Assembly (NCBI RefSeq): GCF_910594005.1
Contig: NC_057827.1
Span: 6,386,001 to 6,450,000, forward strand
DNA from: Cervus elaphus
Lineage: Eukaryota > Chordata > Mammalia > Artiodactyla > Cervidae
Direction: 5' to 3'
DNA: 64,000 bases
Positions 25,375 through 35,698 of this stretch are shown piece after piece (the first letter of the stretch is position 1; each line of letters starts with the position of its first letter). Position numbers and translations under genes: made by a program. A model generated the notes under the pieces. That model was not told the DNA's origin, ran no database searches, and saw only the letters and a list, made by a program, of their open reading frames with translations.

Positions 25375-27664
25375 GCACGTTGCCTCCCTTGGGGTTGAGG
25401 GTGGGACTGGTTAGCAAGAGGGCTTCTCTGACTGCGTCACACACACGCAAGTAGGAGCCAGGTCCCCACCATTTGCGAGGCTCCCATCTGCGGGTGGGCC
25501 GTGTACAGATGTTCGAGCGGCCTTCTTGGAATGTGGGGTCCATGGTGAAGGGCAGTGAGGAGCAGAAGAGGCATCCGGCTTGTCCAGTGGTGGTAGGTGT
25601 CGCAGTAGATCCTGGCATCGTACAGTGAGCTCTTCTCTCAGAGCGGTGCATTTTGTCCTGGTTCCTGCTGCAAGTGTGCTAATTGGGGCTCTCGTGATGT
25701 CGATTCTGGCGCAAGGAAGCTTCTGTGGTGTCTGATTGGAGGCCCAGGTGAGATCTGAGGCCCTCGCCATTGCGGCCCTTTGGGTTGGTGAGATTGCTGA
25801 GTACCCTGTGGGCTGCAGCGGCTGCAGAGACCTAGGGGAACGGTGGCAGTTGTGAAAGTTAATAGGCCTCATTTCTGCCCTTGGCAGTTCCTGAGTTGCA
25901 AGTCCTGTCACATGCTTGAGTCTTGGAGGTCACCATGGACTGTGTTGTGGTCACAGGCCTGCATTGCTCCTGCAGGTTGACCAGAGCCCCAGAGGAGAAT
26001 GGTTGGGCAGGTGAGGAAAAGCGCAGTGTGATTGCCTGGGATGTTATGTCTGCTGAGGCTGCACGCACTGTCGTTCTGTTCTCACTGATACATAGTGTGG
26101 TCCTTTTGAAGCTGCCCTCAGCTGGGTACGGAGGAGAGGGCATTGCTTGGGCCTGGGAGGCTCAGTGAGAGGTGACCTTTGTGTCCTTGGTGCCCTGCTG
26201 CCAGTGGAAGGGCTCCCCAAGGGTATCTTTGGTGCCTTGAAAAGTTGCAAAAAGGGAGGCCCAGCAACCAGCCCTGTGGGTTGTTATGTGGTGTGTGCAC
26301 ATTCCCCTTGGCCGCCATTTGTCCCCTGGGCCTGGAATTACCTAGGCTCCCTAAGGTTGGGGCCAGTCAGCCGGCCCTGATAGCACCAATGTGTTGGCCC
26401 CCTGGCAATGGAGCATCAAGCTTGGAGGCCCATGGTTCTGGTAGAGTTTAGTCATTGGTAGGAATACACAGGCTGACTGAATGTAGGAGCCAGCAGCTCC
26501 CATGTCGCTATGGCAGAGACCTGTGGCATCCAGGGTCTTCCCCTGACAGGTCTTCTAAAGTCTTCATGAAAGCATCCTTAGTGATCTGTGTGCACGCGGT
26601 CATTTTGACCATCATGATGCTGTGGGTGTTCCTGCTTGAGGATTGTCCCTGTGTGTGCCGAGGCCTTGGAGGCTTCAGATTTGGGTGAGTGACCCTTGGG
26701 GCAGGATGAGTCCAATGTGGACCACGCCCTGCATTATTGGAGCTTTCTGTAGGGTGTGGTCAGTAGCCTGGTCCCTACAGGGTGTGGATGTGAGGATAAT
26801 CTGGCCAGGAAAGGGATCCATTTTCTGTGGGAGTGACCCCTGGATCCTGGTACCGGAGGAAGTCCAAGTCCCATCCTTACTTTCTGTCAGAGGCTGCCCA
26901 ATGAGTCGACTGACTGGCAGGAAGAGACGCATGCCTTGAATTCTGCTCCTATTCGAGGGTGCGCTGGGCCGAATCTGCCCTAGTGCCAAGTTCACCTTAC
27001 TCTGTAGTTCTCTGGGAAACTTTTCTGGTTAGGGTGGAGGTGAACCTTGTGCCAAGGACCCCTGAGCTGTAGTAGTAGCTACAGTCTCAGGGTACGTGGC
27101 ATTCACACAGATGCTCTGCAAGGTGTCCTTGGGCAGTCAGATTTCTGTGCTTTGGTCAGACATCGTGGGTCATGGAGACTGGGAGCCTATAGCCTACGTC
27201 AACAGCCCCTCAGTGAAATTTTGCATGGGGCTGAAGAAAGATGCCAGGTGTCATCCCCCATGTCGTGGGAGGACAGGAGTTCAGGGCTCCATGAACACGG
27301 CATGGGTGTTCAGACTGTAGGGCCTTTCAATGCGGGCACTGAGACTAGGCTACCTGGACATATTTCTGGACACACCCCCAAATTGCCGAGAGTGCATTCT
27401 TGTTGGTACACCGGGACACAGGCACTCAACCCCACATCGAATCCCCTGCCACCCATGCATGCTGAGTCAGAAAGACACCCACATGACCTTGAGCCTAATT
27501 TGCTGCACTCTTTTGCATGGGAGGTCACCAGTTGTCTGTAAGGGATGGATGTAGTTGGGTCGCAGATACAGGCCTTCCCCCAGTGAAAGCTCTGCATCAG
27601 TGTTCCTCAGTGAGAGCCCAAGTCCACATCTCAAGTGTTCCTGTGCTTTCTGTCCGCTTGTCAG

Positions 27665-27803
27665 GTGCAGTTAACAGATATCGCTGTCCAAGGCCCAGGA
27701 GATGAAGGTCCACCCATGACGCGGCAGCTCGAGATGAAAGCGAGTCCGGCAAGAAGTGTGGCGGTCCAGGGTAGTTCCAGGTCTTTTTGGATCACCGAGC
27801 ACG
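27665..27803 (+). other. SNHG14: Candidate host lncRNA exon, unit A11
   Basis: 139 nt; splice signals intact (ccgcttgtcag; cacg|GTACGG). The exon body is noticeably more diverged than its flanks (for example gcagttaacagatatcgc). Confidence 0.5.
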
Positions 27804-28011
27804 GTACGGCTTCTCCTGCCGCAAGACGTGTCGTGAATTTCAGGTTTCCTGGCACTGCCTGAGTGGCTGTACATATGGAGGGCCGTTCCTCTTGCTGAGA
27901 AGCCTTGGGGCTCTGAGTTGCCCTGGCTGCTGGAGGACTCCCAGGTCACTGGCTCCTCCTTGGAGCGGCGCTGCCTGCCCTGTGGAGGTGGGGAGCCAGC
28001 CAGCACGTGCT

Positions 28012-28106
28012 CGGATCGATGACGACAGCCTCTCATGCATTCCTTGGAAAATCTGAACAAAATGAGTGAGAACTCACTACCGTCTCCTCATCGAAACTGA
28101 GGTCCA
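28012..28106 (+). ncRNA. SNORD116: SNORD116 box C/D snoRNA, copy 11
   Basis: 95 nt; C box ATGACGA followed by CAGCC; extra A before D'. D', C', D boxes and GGTCCA intact. It lies in the last unit that is still array-A-like around the snoRNA. Confidence 0.84.
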
Positions 28107-29913
28107 GCACGTTGCCTCCCTTGGGGTTAAGGGTGGGACTGGTTAGCAAGAGGGCTTCTCTGAGTGCGTCACACACACGCAAGTAGGAGCCAGGTCCCCA
28201 CCATTTGCGAGGCTCCCATCTGCGGGTAGGCCGTGTACATATGTTCGAGCGGCCTTCTTGGAATTTGGGGTCCATGGTGAAGGGCAGTGAGGAGCAGAAG
28301 AGGCATCCGGCTTGTCCAGTGGTGGTAGGTGTCGCAGTAGATCCTGGCATCGGACAGTGAGCTCTTTACTGAGATCGGTGCACTGTCCTGGTTCTTGCTG
28401 CAAGTGTGCTAATTGGGGCTCTCGTGATGTCGATTCTGACGCAAGGAAGCTTCTGTGGTGTCTGATTGGAGGCCCAGGTCAGATCTGAGGCCCTCGCCAT
28501 TGCGGCCCTTTGGGTTGGTGAGATTGCTGAGTACCCTGTGGGCTGCAGCAGCTGCAGAGACCTAGGGGAACGGTGGCAGTTGTGAAAGTTAAAAGGCCTC
28601 ATTTCTGCCCTTGGCAATTCCTGAATTGCAAGTCCTGTCACATGCTTGAATCTTGGACGTCGCCATGGACTGTGTTGTGGTCACAGGCCTGCATTGCTCC
28701 TGCAGGTTGACCAGAGCCCCAGAGTAGAATGGTTGGGCAGGTGAGGAAAAGCGCAGTGTGATTGCCTGGGATGTTATGTCTGCTGAGGCTGCAGGCACTG
28801 TCATTGTGTTTTCAGTGATACATACTGTGGTCCTTTTAGAGCTGCCCTCAGCTGGGTACAGAGGAGAGGGCATTGCTGGTGTTTGGGATGCTTGGTGATT
28901 GTGACACTTTTGGCCCTGTTATTCCTATGCCAGAATAGGAACTCTTCATTCGTATCTTTGTTGCCTTGAAAAGTTGCACTGTCTGTGTCTAAGGAGCCAG
29001 CCCTTTAGATGGTAATGTGTTGTGCGTGCATGCTCCTTGGCCCCCATTTTGGCCCCTCGTCCTGGAATTTGCAAGGTGTTTTATTTCTTCAAATTTTGGG
29101 CCAGCTAGTCAGTTCCAATCCACCCAGGAGTTTCCTCCCCTAGCAATGAGTTATGAACCTTGAAGGCCTGTGTTTATGGTAGAGATTGGTCACTGGTTGG
29201 CATACCAAGGCTACCTCAATATAGGCGCCAGAAGCTCCCCTGTCAGAGGCTCCCCTGGCACTATGGCAGGAGACCTGGTACATCCAAGGTCTTCCCCTGG
29301 CCGGTCTTCTGATGTCTTCCTGAAAGCCACCTTAGTAATCTGTGAACACTTGGTGATCTTGCTTTGCGGGCATGAGGTGCCAGGCAGAATGGTTTGCTGT
29401 CACACTAGTCAAAGCCCACTTTTTTCTGTTGTTGGGTGCTGGTTGTCTCTGTGTGAACAGAGCCCCTGGAGGCTTTTGATGTGGGTGAGTCGCTATTTGG
29501 GGCAAAAATGTTCAATTTGGACCAAGCCCTGCATTATGGGAGTTTTTCCCATAGAGTCTGGTCAGTAAGCAGTGGCATGCACCCTGTGGATCTTAACCTA
29601 TTTGGCTGGGCAAGGGGCCCCGTTTCTGTGGGAGTGACACTTGGATGTTGGTACCTGAGGATGAGCACCTCTTGTCTCTCACTTACCATTGGATCCCTGA
29701 AGAGTGATTGGACTCATTGGGCAGGAAGAGGCTCATGCCCTGAATTCTTTTACTGCACTCATGCTCACATATTTATCCAGTCCTAGGTAGGGGATCAATA
29801 CATTTGGCTAAGCATATAAAGGCCTTCCCTAGGGAACCATGGACATCAACATTGTTCAGTGAGAACTTGGGCACACATCTGAAGTGTTCCTTTGCTTTCT
29901 CTCCACTTGTCAG

Positions 29914-30052
29914 GAGAAGTTCTCAGGTATGACTATCTGCTACCCAAGACAAGGAGCCATGCATGTCTGACAGGACCTCAAGGTGCAAGGGAGTCTGGCG
30001 AGAAGCTGACGGGCCCAGGTTCCTGCCACTGCTTTTTGGATCACTGAGGATG
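29914..30052 (+). other. Exon-like segment, unit A12 (donor GT changed to GC)
   Basis: Acceptor ctccacttgtcag is preserved. The homologous donor reads gatg|GCACCC instead of cacg|GTACGG, so splicing here would need a GC donor or is lost. Confidence 0.35.
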
Positions 30053-30256
30053 GCACCCTTCTCTTACCACAAGATGTTTCATGGATTTAGGGTTTCCTGG
30101 GACTGCCTGAGTAGTTGTATGTATGGAAGGACCATTCTGCAGAGAAGCCTTAGGGCTCTGAATTCCCCTGGCTATTGAAGGACTCACTGGTCACTGGCTC
30201 CTCCTGAGATTGGCCCTACCTGCCCTTCTGAGGTGGGCAGCGAGCCAGCATGTGCT

Positions 30257-30352
30257 CGTATCTGTGACAACACTCTCATATGCATTCCTTGGGAACATCT
30301 GAACAAAATGAGTCAGAATTCAATACTGTTTCCTCACCGACAGTGAGTTCTA
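30257..30352 (+). pseudogene. Decayed SNORD116 copy 12
   Basis: Recognisable by ATTCCTTGGGAA, an intact D' CTGA and AACAAAATGAGT. The C box is destroyed (TCTGTGACAACAC), C' is ATGAGTCA, the D box is GTGA and the 3' stem is ruined (GTTCTA). Probably not a functional snoRNA. Confidence 0.75.
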
Positions 30353-32698
30353 GCACGTTGCCTCTCCTGGGGCTAAGTGTGTTTTCATTAGCAGTAAAGG
30401 CTGCTTTTACTGTGTCACATATATGCATAGAGCACCAGGATCATCACCGTTTGCAAGGCTCCCTTCTGAGTGTGGGCTGTGTAAGATGTTCATGCGGTTT
30501 TCCTGGAGTGCAAGATCTGAGATCAATGCCACTGAAGTTCACGGGAAACGTCTAGCCTCACCTGTGATGCTAGGAGTCAGAGTAGATCCTGGCCTGAGCC
30601 TGTTGAGCCCTTGGCTTGACAGTGTGCGTTTTGTCCCGGTTCTTGCTGCAAGTGCACTAGTTTGGGCTGTGCTGATGTGGAAGCCAAAGTGAGGAAGATT
30701 CTGTAGTTTCTTATTGGAGCCTCAGATCTGAGGTCCTAGCTGTTGAGGCCCTTTGGGTTGGTGGCATTTCTGAGTGCCCTGTGGGCTGTATTGTTTTCAG
30801 GGACCTAGTCAAATGGTGGCAGGGTTGAAAGGCAGTAGACCTCGTTTCTGTCCTTGGCAGTTCCTGTGTTGCATCTTCTGTCACATGCTTGTGTCTTGGA
30901 GGCCACCATGGACTGTGCAGTGGTCCCAGCCTGCATTCCTCCTGCAGGTTGGCCAGAGGCCTAGAGCAGAATGGTTGTGCAGGTGAGGAAAAGTGCAGTG
31001 TGATTTCCTGGGATGGTCTGTCCACTGAGGCTGCAGGCACTGTTGTTGTGTTTTCATTGTGCCATACTGTGGTCCTTTTGGAGCTGCCCTTGGCTGGGTA
31101 CAGAGGAGAGGGCATTTTGGTGCCTGGCAGGCTTGGTGATAGGTGACCTTTGTGGCCTTGGTGGCCCACTGCCAGAAGAAGGACTCACAAAGCGTATCTT
31201 TGGTGCCTTGAAGAATTCCACTTACTGAGGCCTCACAGCCAGCTAGTGTGGGCAGAAATGAGATCTTTGCACATTGTTTTTCCTTTTGGCCTGCAATTTG
31301 CAAGGTCTATAAATTCCTAAAGATGGGACCAGCTGGACTGCCCAGATGGCACCCAGTTGTTCACCACCGTGGCAGAGAAGTATTCAACCTTGGAGTCCTG
31401 TGGTTTTTAGAGATTCATCTTTGGTTGGCATACCAAGGCTTCCTCCATGATGTAGCAAATGACTTACTTCCCTGGCACTGTTGTGGGAAACTTCACATAA
31501 CAAAGGTCTTTCCCTGGAAGTTCTTCTCAAGTCTTCCTGGAAGCAGACTTGGTGTTCTGTGAACATTTGATTATTTTGTGTAGCAGAGAAGGGATGCTGG
31601 GCAGAATGGCATGGTGTCACCGTAATCAAAGACCACCTTCTTCCTGTTGGTCTTCTGAGTGCTAAATATCCCTTTGTGAGCAGAAGACCTGATGGCTTCT
31701 GATGTGGGTGAGTCGCACTGGGGGTGGATGGAGGAGTTCAATTTGCAGGAATCGCTTTATTTTAGGAGTTTTTCCTTGGTGTGGTTGGTTCCCAGGGCCC
31801 TGGAGGCTATGGATCTGAGCATTATCTGGCCGGCAAAGGGGCCCAGTTTCTGTGGGAGTGACCCCTGAATCCTGGTACCTGAGGAAGACCAGGTCCCATC
31901 TTGCACTTTCCGGCGGAGTTCGGAGAGTGATTAGACTCACTGGGCAGGAAGTGGCTCATGCCCTGAATTATTTTGCCCTTTTAGGGAATGGTGGGCCATA
32001 TCTGCCCCAGGGTCATGTTCCCAATACTTTTGACCTTCTTGGGGAAAGTTTCCTTGATCCAGGAGGAGGTGGGTCTTGTGACCATGGACACTTGAGCTGT
32101 AGTTTTAGCTGGCATGTCTCATGGTACATGGCATTCACACAGTTGCTCTGCAAGGTGACCTTGGGCAGTCAGGTTCATGTTCATGGTGATAGGGTATGGG
32201 TCACAGAGATCACAAGCCCATGCCCTATTTCAACAGCTCCTCAGGATGAAATTTTGCATGGGGCTTGTGGACAGTGGCAGGTGTCATCTGCCATTTTGTT
32301 GGACAGCAGGAGGTCAGGGCTCTGTGGTGAAGACATGCGTGTTAAGACACCAAGGCCTTTGCAGTGGGACCCTGAGTCCTGGAGACACCCAGAAGGAGTT
32401 TCAGAGGCACACCCAGAGTCTCGAGGCACATTCTTCTTGGTACACTGGAACACACACACTCAGACCCACATCAAATCCCCTGCCACGCACACATACTCAG
32501 TGAGACAGACACCGATAGGAACTTTAAGATAATTTCCTACCTTTGTGCTATAGATAGGTATCCAGTCAGACATGAGGGGTCGAGGCAGTTCAGAAGCAGA
32601 TGCAGGCTTTCCCCCAGGGAACCGTGGACACCAATATTGTTCATCGAGAACCCGGGTACACATTTGAAGCGTGCTTGTGCTTTCCTTCGACTTGTCAG

Positions 32699-32831
32699 GA
32701 GAAGTTTCCAGGTATGACTGTCACTTAGAAGAATCCCTGCCTATGATTCTGTGAATGAAGGTGCAAGAGAATCCTGTGAGAAGTGTGGCAGGAACAGCTT
32801 GCAGTTTCTGTTTTTTGGATCACTAAGGACG
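32699..32831 (+). other. SNHG14: Candidate host lncRNA exon, unit A13
   Basis: 133 nt; acceptor cgacttgtcag and donor gacg|GTACAC are preserved despite divergence of the body. The snoRNA starts 209 nt after the donor, exactly as in array A. Confidence 0.45.
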
Positions 32832-33040
32832 GTACACCTTCCCCTGCCCCAAAATGTGTCGTGGATTTAGGGTTTCCTGGGATTGCCCGAGTACCTGTAA
32901 GTGTGAATGGACTTTTCCTCTTGCCAAGAAGCCTGGGGGCTCTGAATTCTCCCAGCTCCTAGAGGACTCCCAGATCATTGGCTCCTTCTTGGAGCAGCCC
33001 TGCCTGCCCTGCTGAGGTATGCAGTGAAGCAGCACATGCT

Positions 33041-33136
33041 TGGATCAGTGATGACAACTTTAATATGCATTCCTTGGAAAATCTGAACAAAATGAGTGAG
33101 AACTCACTACCATCTCCTCATCAACACTGAGCTGTA
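33041..33136 (+). ncRNA. SNORD116: SNORD116 box C/D snoRNA, copy 13 (imperfect 3' stem)
   Basis: TGGATC start, consensus C box GTGATGA (33048-33054), guide ATTCCTTGGAAAA, D' CTGA, C' TGAGTGA and D CTGA (33127-33130). The 3' stem is degraded (GCTGTA instead of GGTCCA). It is better preserved than its surrounding unit. Confidence 0.75.
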
Positions 33137-33409
33137 GCACGATGCCTCCCGTGAAGCTAGGATTGGGGCTAGTTATCAGTTAGGGCCAGCTTAGACTTGG
33201 TCACACACATGCATACAATACCTGGGTCCCCTTCATTTGGTTGTCATCTTTCTTTTGGTGGCCCTTATAAATGACTTCAGTTTGTCTCTGGCTTCAATAA
33301 TCTAGCCTGGGATGTTGTCCTCTGTTATGATGTGTGTGCAGTTATCAGAGGTAATTGAAGCCATTTGAAGCATCTGAGCATCTGATCTGCCATTGAGTTT
33401 CACTGACCG

Positions 33410-33422
33410 CCCCCCCCCCCCC
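33410..33422 (+). repeat. C homopolymer
   Basis: Run of 13 C near the A/B junction; likely length-polymorphic. Confidence 0.95.
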
Positions 33423-35218
33423 GCCTGCTGCTTGTTGCCTGGTGCTCTGGAGAAAAGCCAAGATTTTTCACTCATGATTCATACAGCAGTTTTGGCCTCA
33501 GCTGGCTTCAATGTCATTTTTTTCTCCAGGAAGGCATGCCGCAGATTTTCTCCTGATATTCAGAGGAGATCAATGGTCAGAGCATCCAGCAGGTGGGCCA
33601 AGCTGATGGCCCCTCTTCTGACCGTTTCTTTGGTTGTTGTCTGAATGAGCACTGCTGTTGGGAAACTGAGCCTGGCAGATGCCTTAGAGCATTTCTGAGG
33701 ATGGAAATCCTGTGTCAATGGGAGGGATCTGCACGTTGCCCTGAGGGGTTGGGGGTGGAGATGCTGGGGCAGAGCAAAGCTTGGGGAGTGTGAAATGTAC
33801 CTCGAATGGTGGTGGAACCCATGGGTAGATGGGTAAGTGAATGGATCAGTGACTCAGTTAGGTTCCCTGAAGTCGGTGTTACCTTCAGTTAAGGTTGGAG
33901 TGAATGTGGGGAAGCACCACGGCGGCAGGTTCATAGGTTCACGGACCATCCAAGAGTTGGCCTCTCCTGTGATAGGTCCTTTGAGGCAGACCTCTGGAGC
34001 TGGGAGTGGTTTCCAGTCTGGTGTCATATCCTGTCCTGGCCAGGGTATCAAGTATGAGGAAGATAGGATATTTCTGTCCATCCCACCTCATTCTCCCCTT
34101 GTGTTTGGCGTGAAGTTGTGCCTTAGGATATCCCACTGTCATTTGTAAATCCAACCCACCTATCCTTGCCTGAGTTTAGGGGCTCTTCCCAGAAATCAGG
34201 GACCAGGATCCTGTGGAAAACAGGGGAGTTGGCGGCCCACATGAGTGGGCAGTTGTAGGGGCAGGAGAGGCTGTCTGCTGTGAGGCTCATTTTGTCATTT
34301 GGCCCGCAGGGAGGCCTGCAGGGGCTCATTTTGTCATTTGGTGCAGGGAGGCTGTGCTCTCCTGTGTTCCTGGCCTCTGGCCAGAGGTGTCATGTGGATT
34401 CGTTCATCATGCCTCTTTGCTGGATTCTGTCATGGCATGGCTGATGGTGTCCAGATCGTCATGGACAACCTGAGTCTCATGTTGTGTCCGGGTTTATGGC
34501 ATTGATATTGCTGCCTTACAAAAAGAAAGTCAGCATACAAGTGGCCCAGTTGCTGTAAAGGGTGGAGCCCCAGCATCTCTGCCCTTCAGAATGTCTGCAA
34601 TGATCTGTAGCTCTTTGTGCTTTTCAAGGAAGTTATTCTGGCATGGCTGTTGGCTTGGAATCCTGCACCTTCATGTGTCAACCAGGTTGAGTGCAGGTGT
34701 CCATTGGGACCTCTTTGTTGCAGGGCTGAAAGAGCCTTTTTTTTGTGGATATGCAACTTGTCAGAAAAGGGGCTTATTATCATGGAAGCCCTCAGGTACC
34801 TTTTATCCTTCCCTGTGCTGGCAAGTCCATTGTGAGCAGAATAGGTGCCAAGAGTGGATATGTTTCCTTGGAAGGGCAGTGGCTATTAGGCCAAGGGGGC
34901 TCTGTTCCCCTCAGGGTGTCTCCAGGGTTCTTGGGGGACATCCTTAAGCTTTCAGTAGAAACGGCAAAAGAAGAGAAATTGCAGGGCCTGAGGCCAGGGA
35001 GTTGGCAGATGGGTGCTATTTGTCCTGATGGCCCCTTGACTCTGGAGGTATCCATGTGTGAATGCATTCATATTTGGCTTCTGACACACCAGGCTGAGGT
35101 GCAGCAGTTGAATAGTAGATTCAAGAATGAAGGCAGCTCTACTGGAGGCCTTGCCTCTTTCCCCTGTATGCCTGTTGCTCTTCCTCATGCATGTATGTGT
35201 TTTCTCACCTCAAGCCAG

Positions 35219-35364
35219 ATTGAGTTGCCCAGGATGGAAGACCATTGTCAGCAGGGAACCCGTCACATATTCCATAAATCCCAGCCTGGTGAGACAAGGA
35301 GCATGAGCCCCCTGGGGCCATTGGGCATGCAGCCCTTGGGCGTACAGATGGAATACCCATGGAG
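35219..35364 (+). other. SNHG14: Candidate host lncRNA exon, unit B1
   Basis: 146 nt; pyrimidine-rich acceptor region ending tctcacctcaagccag and a near-consensus donor GGAG|GTAAGT. The snoRNA starts 240 nt after the donor. It aligns with the array-A exon at its 5' end (agttgccca versus agttgcca). Confidence 0.6.
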
Positions 35365-35604
35365 GTAAGTGATCCTTATTCGAGGAAACCTAGTGGTTTG
35401 GCCCCAGTGATCTGGACATGGGATCTGCACTCTCACCTTCTGGGGTTTCCCTAGGATATTCAAAATCCCAGGGCCCAAGGCTTGGCTGCAGTTCCTGCCC
35501 CATGGCTGCAATCTGTGCAGTCCCAAATGCTGACCTGATTGAGCTCACTGGCCTTCCTGGGATAGAGGTGGCGACTGGTCATGCAGCTCCTGGGCACACG
35601 TGCT

Positions 35605-35698
35605 TGGATCGATGATGACTCTTACAAATGCATTCCTTGGAAATATGAACAAAATGAGTGAGCCCTCCCTACCATCTCCTCATCGGAACTGAGGTCCA
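35605..35698 (+). ncRNA. SNORD116: SNORD116 box C/D snoRNA, copy 14 (group B)
   Basis: 94 nt; TGGATC/GGTCCA stem, canonical C box ATGATGA (35612-35618), guide ATTCCTTGGAAAT, D' changed to ATGA (35645-35648), C' TGAGTGA, D CTGA (35689-35692). The flanks CACGTGC and GCATGTG can extend the terminal stem with one G-U pair. Confidence 0.87.

Larger units (their letters stand above)
24582..27314 (+). repeat. Array A tandem unit A10
   Basis: 2,733-bp unit, last fully array-A-like unit. It shares right-block markers and the A9 donor-side variant. Confidence 0.95.
27315..29770 (+). repeat. Array A hybrid edge unit A11 (approximate end)
   Basis: The first ~1.56 kb is close to other A units, although its candidate exon is already diverged. 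From about 28,880 the sequence abruptly becomes as divergent as A12, so array homogenisation seems to stop here. The unit's end falls in a deletion of roughly 490 bp relative to A units (about 29,750-29,820), so the boundary is approximate. Confidence 0.8.
29771..32346 (+). repeat. Decayed array-A-type unit A12 (approximate start)
   Basis: Clearly homologous to array A along its length (exon acceptor, snoRNA remnant, GTGAGT donor near 31707) but with many substitutions and indels. Its spacing to the previous snoRNA is 2,245 bp because of the deletion at its left edge. Confidence 0.8.
32347..33356 (+). repeat. Partial decayed array-A-type unit A13
   Basis: Starts with the array-A phase and contains a candidate exon (32699-32831) and a well-preserved SNORD116 copy (33041-33136). 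After about 33,240 array-A similarity fades, and from about 33,357 the sequence follows the array-B unit (gaagccattt). Confidence 0.75.

Noticed and set aside
1..27314. Short recurrent ORFs of 60-166 codons in each unit as a protein family
   Set aside because: They recur only because the DNA repeats. Substitutions between units show no codon-position preference by eye and several frames overlap on both strands.
1..27314. Centromeric or other satellite DNA
   Set aside because: The 2.73-kb period and strict tandem order could suggest it, but each unit carries a SNORD116 element and splice-signal-flanked exons, and the array grades into diverged single-locus units.
1..33356. CRISPR array
   Set aside because: Regular repeats exist but as multi-kilobase direct units, with no short repeat-spacer alternation, in an animal genome.
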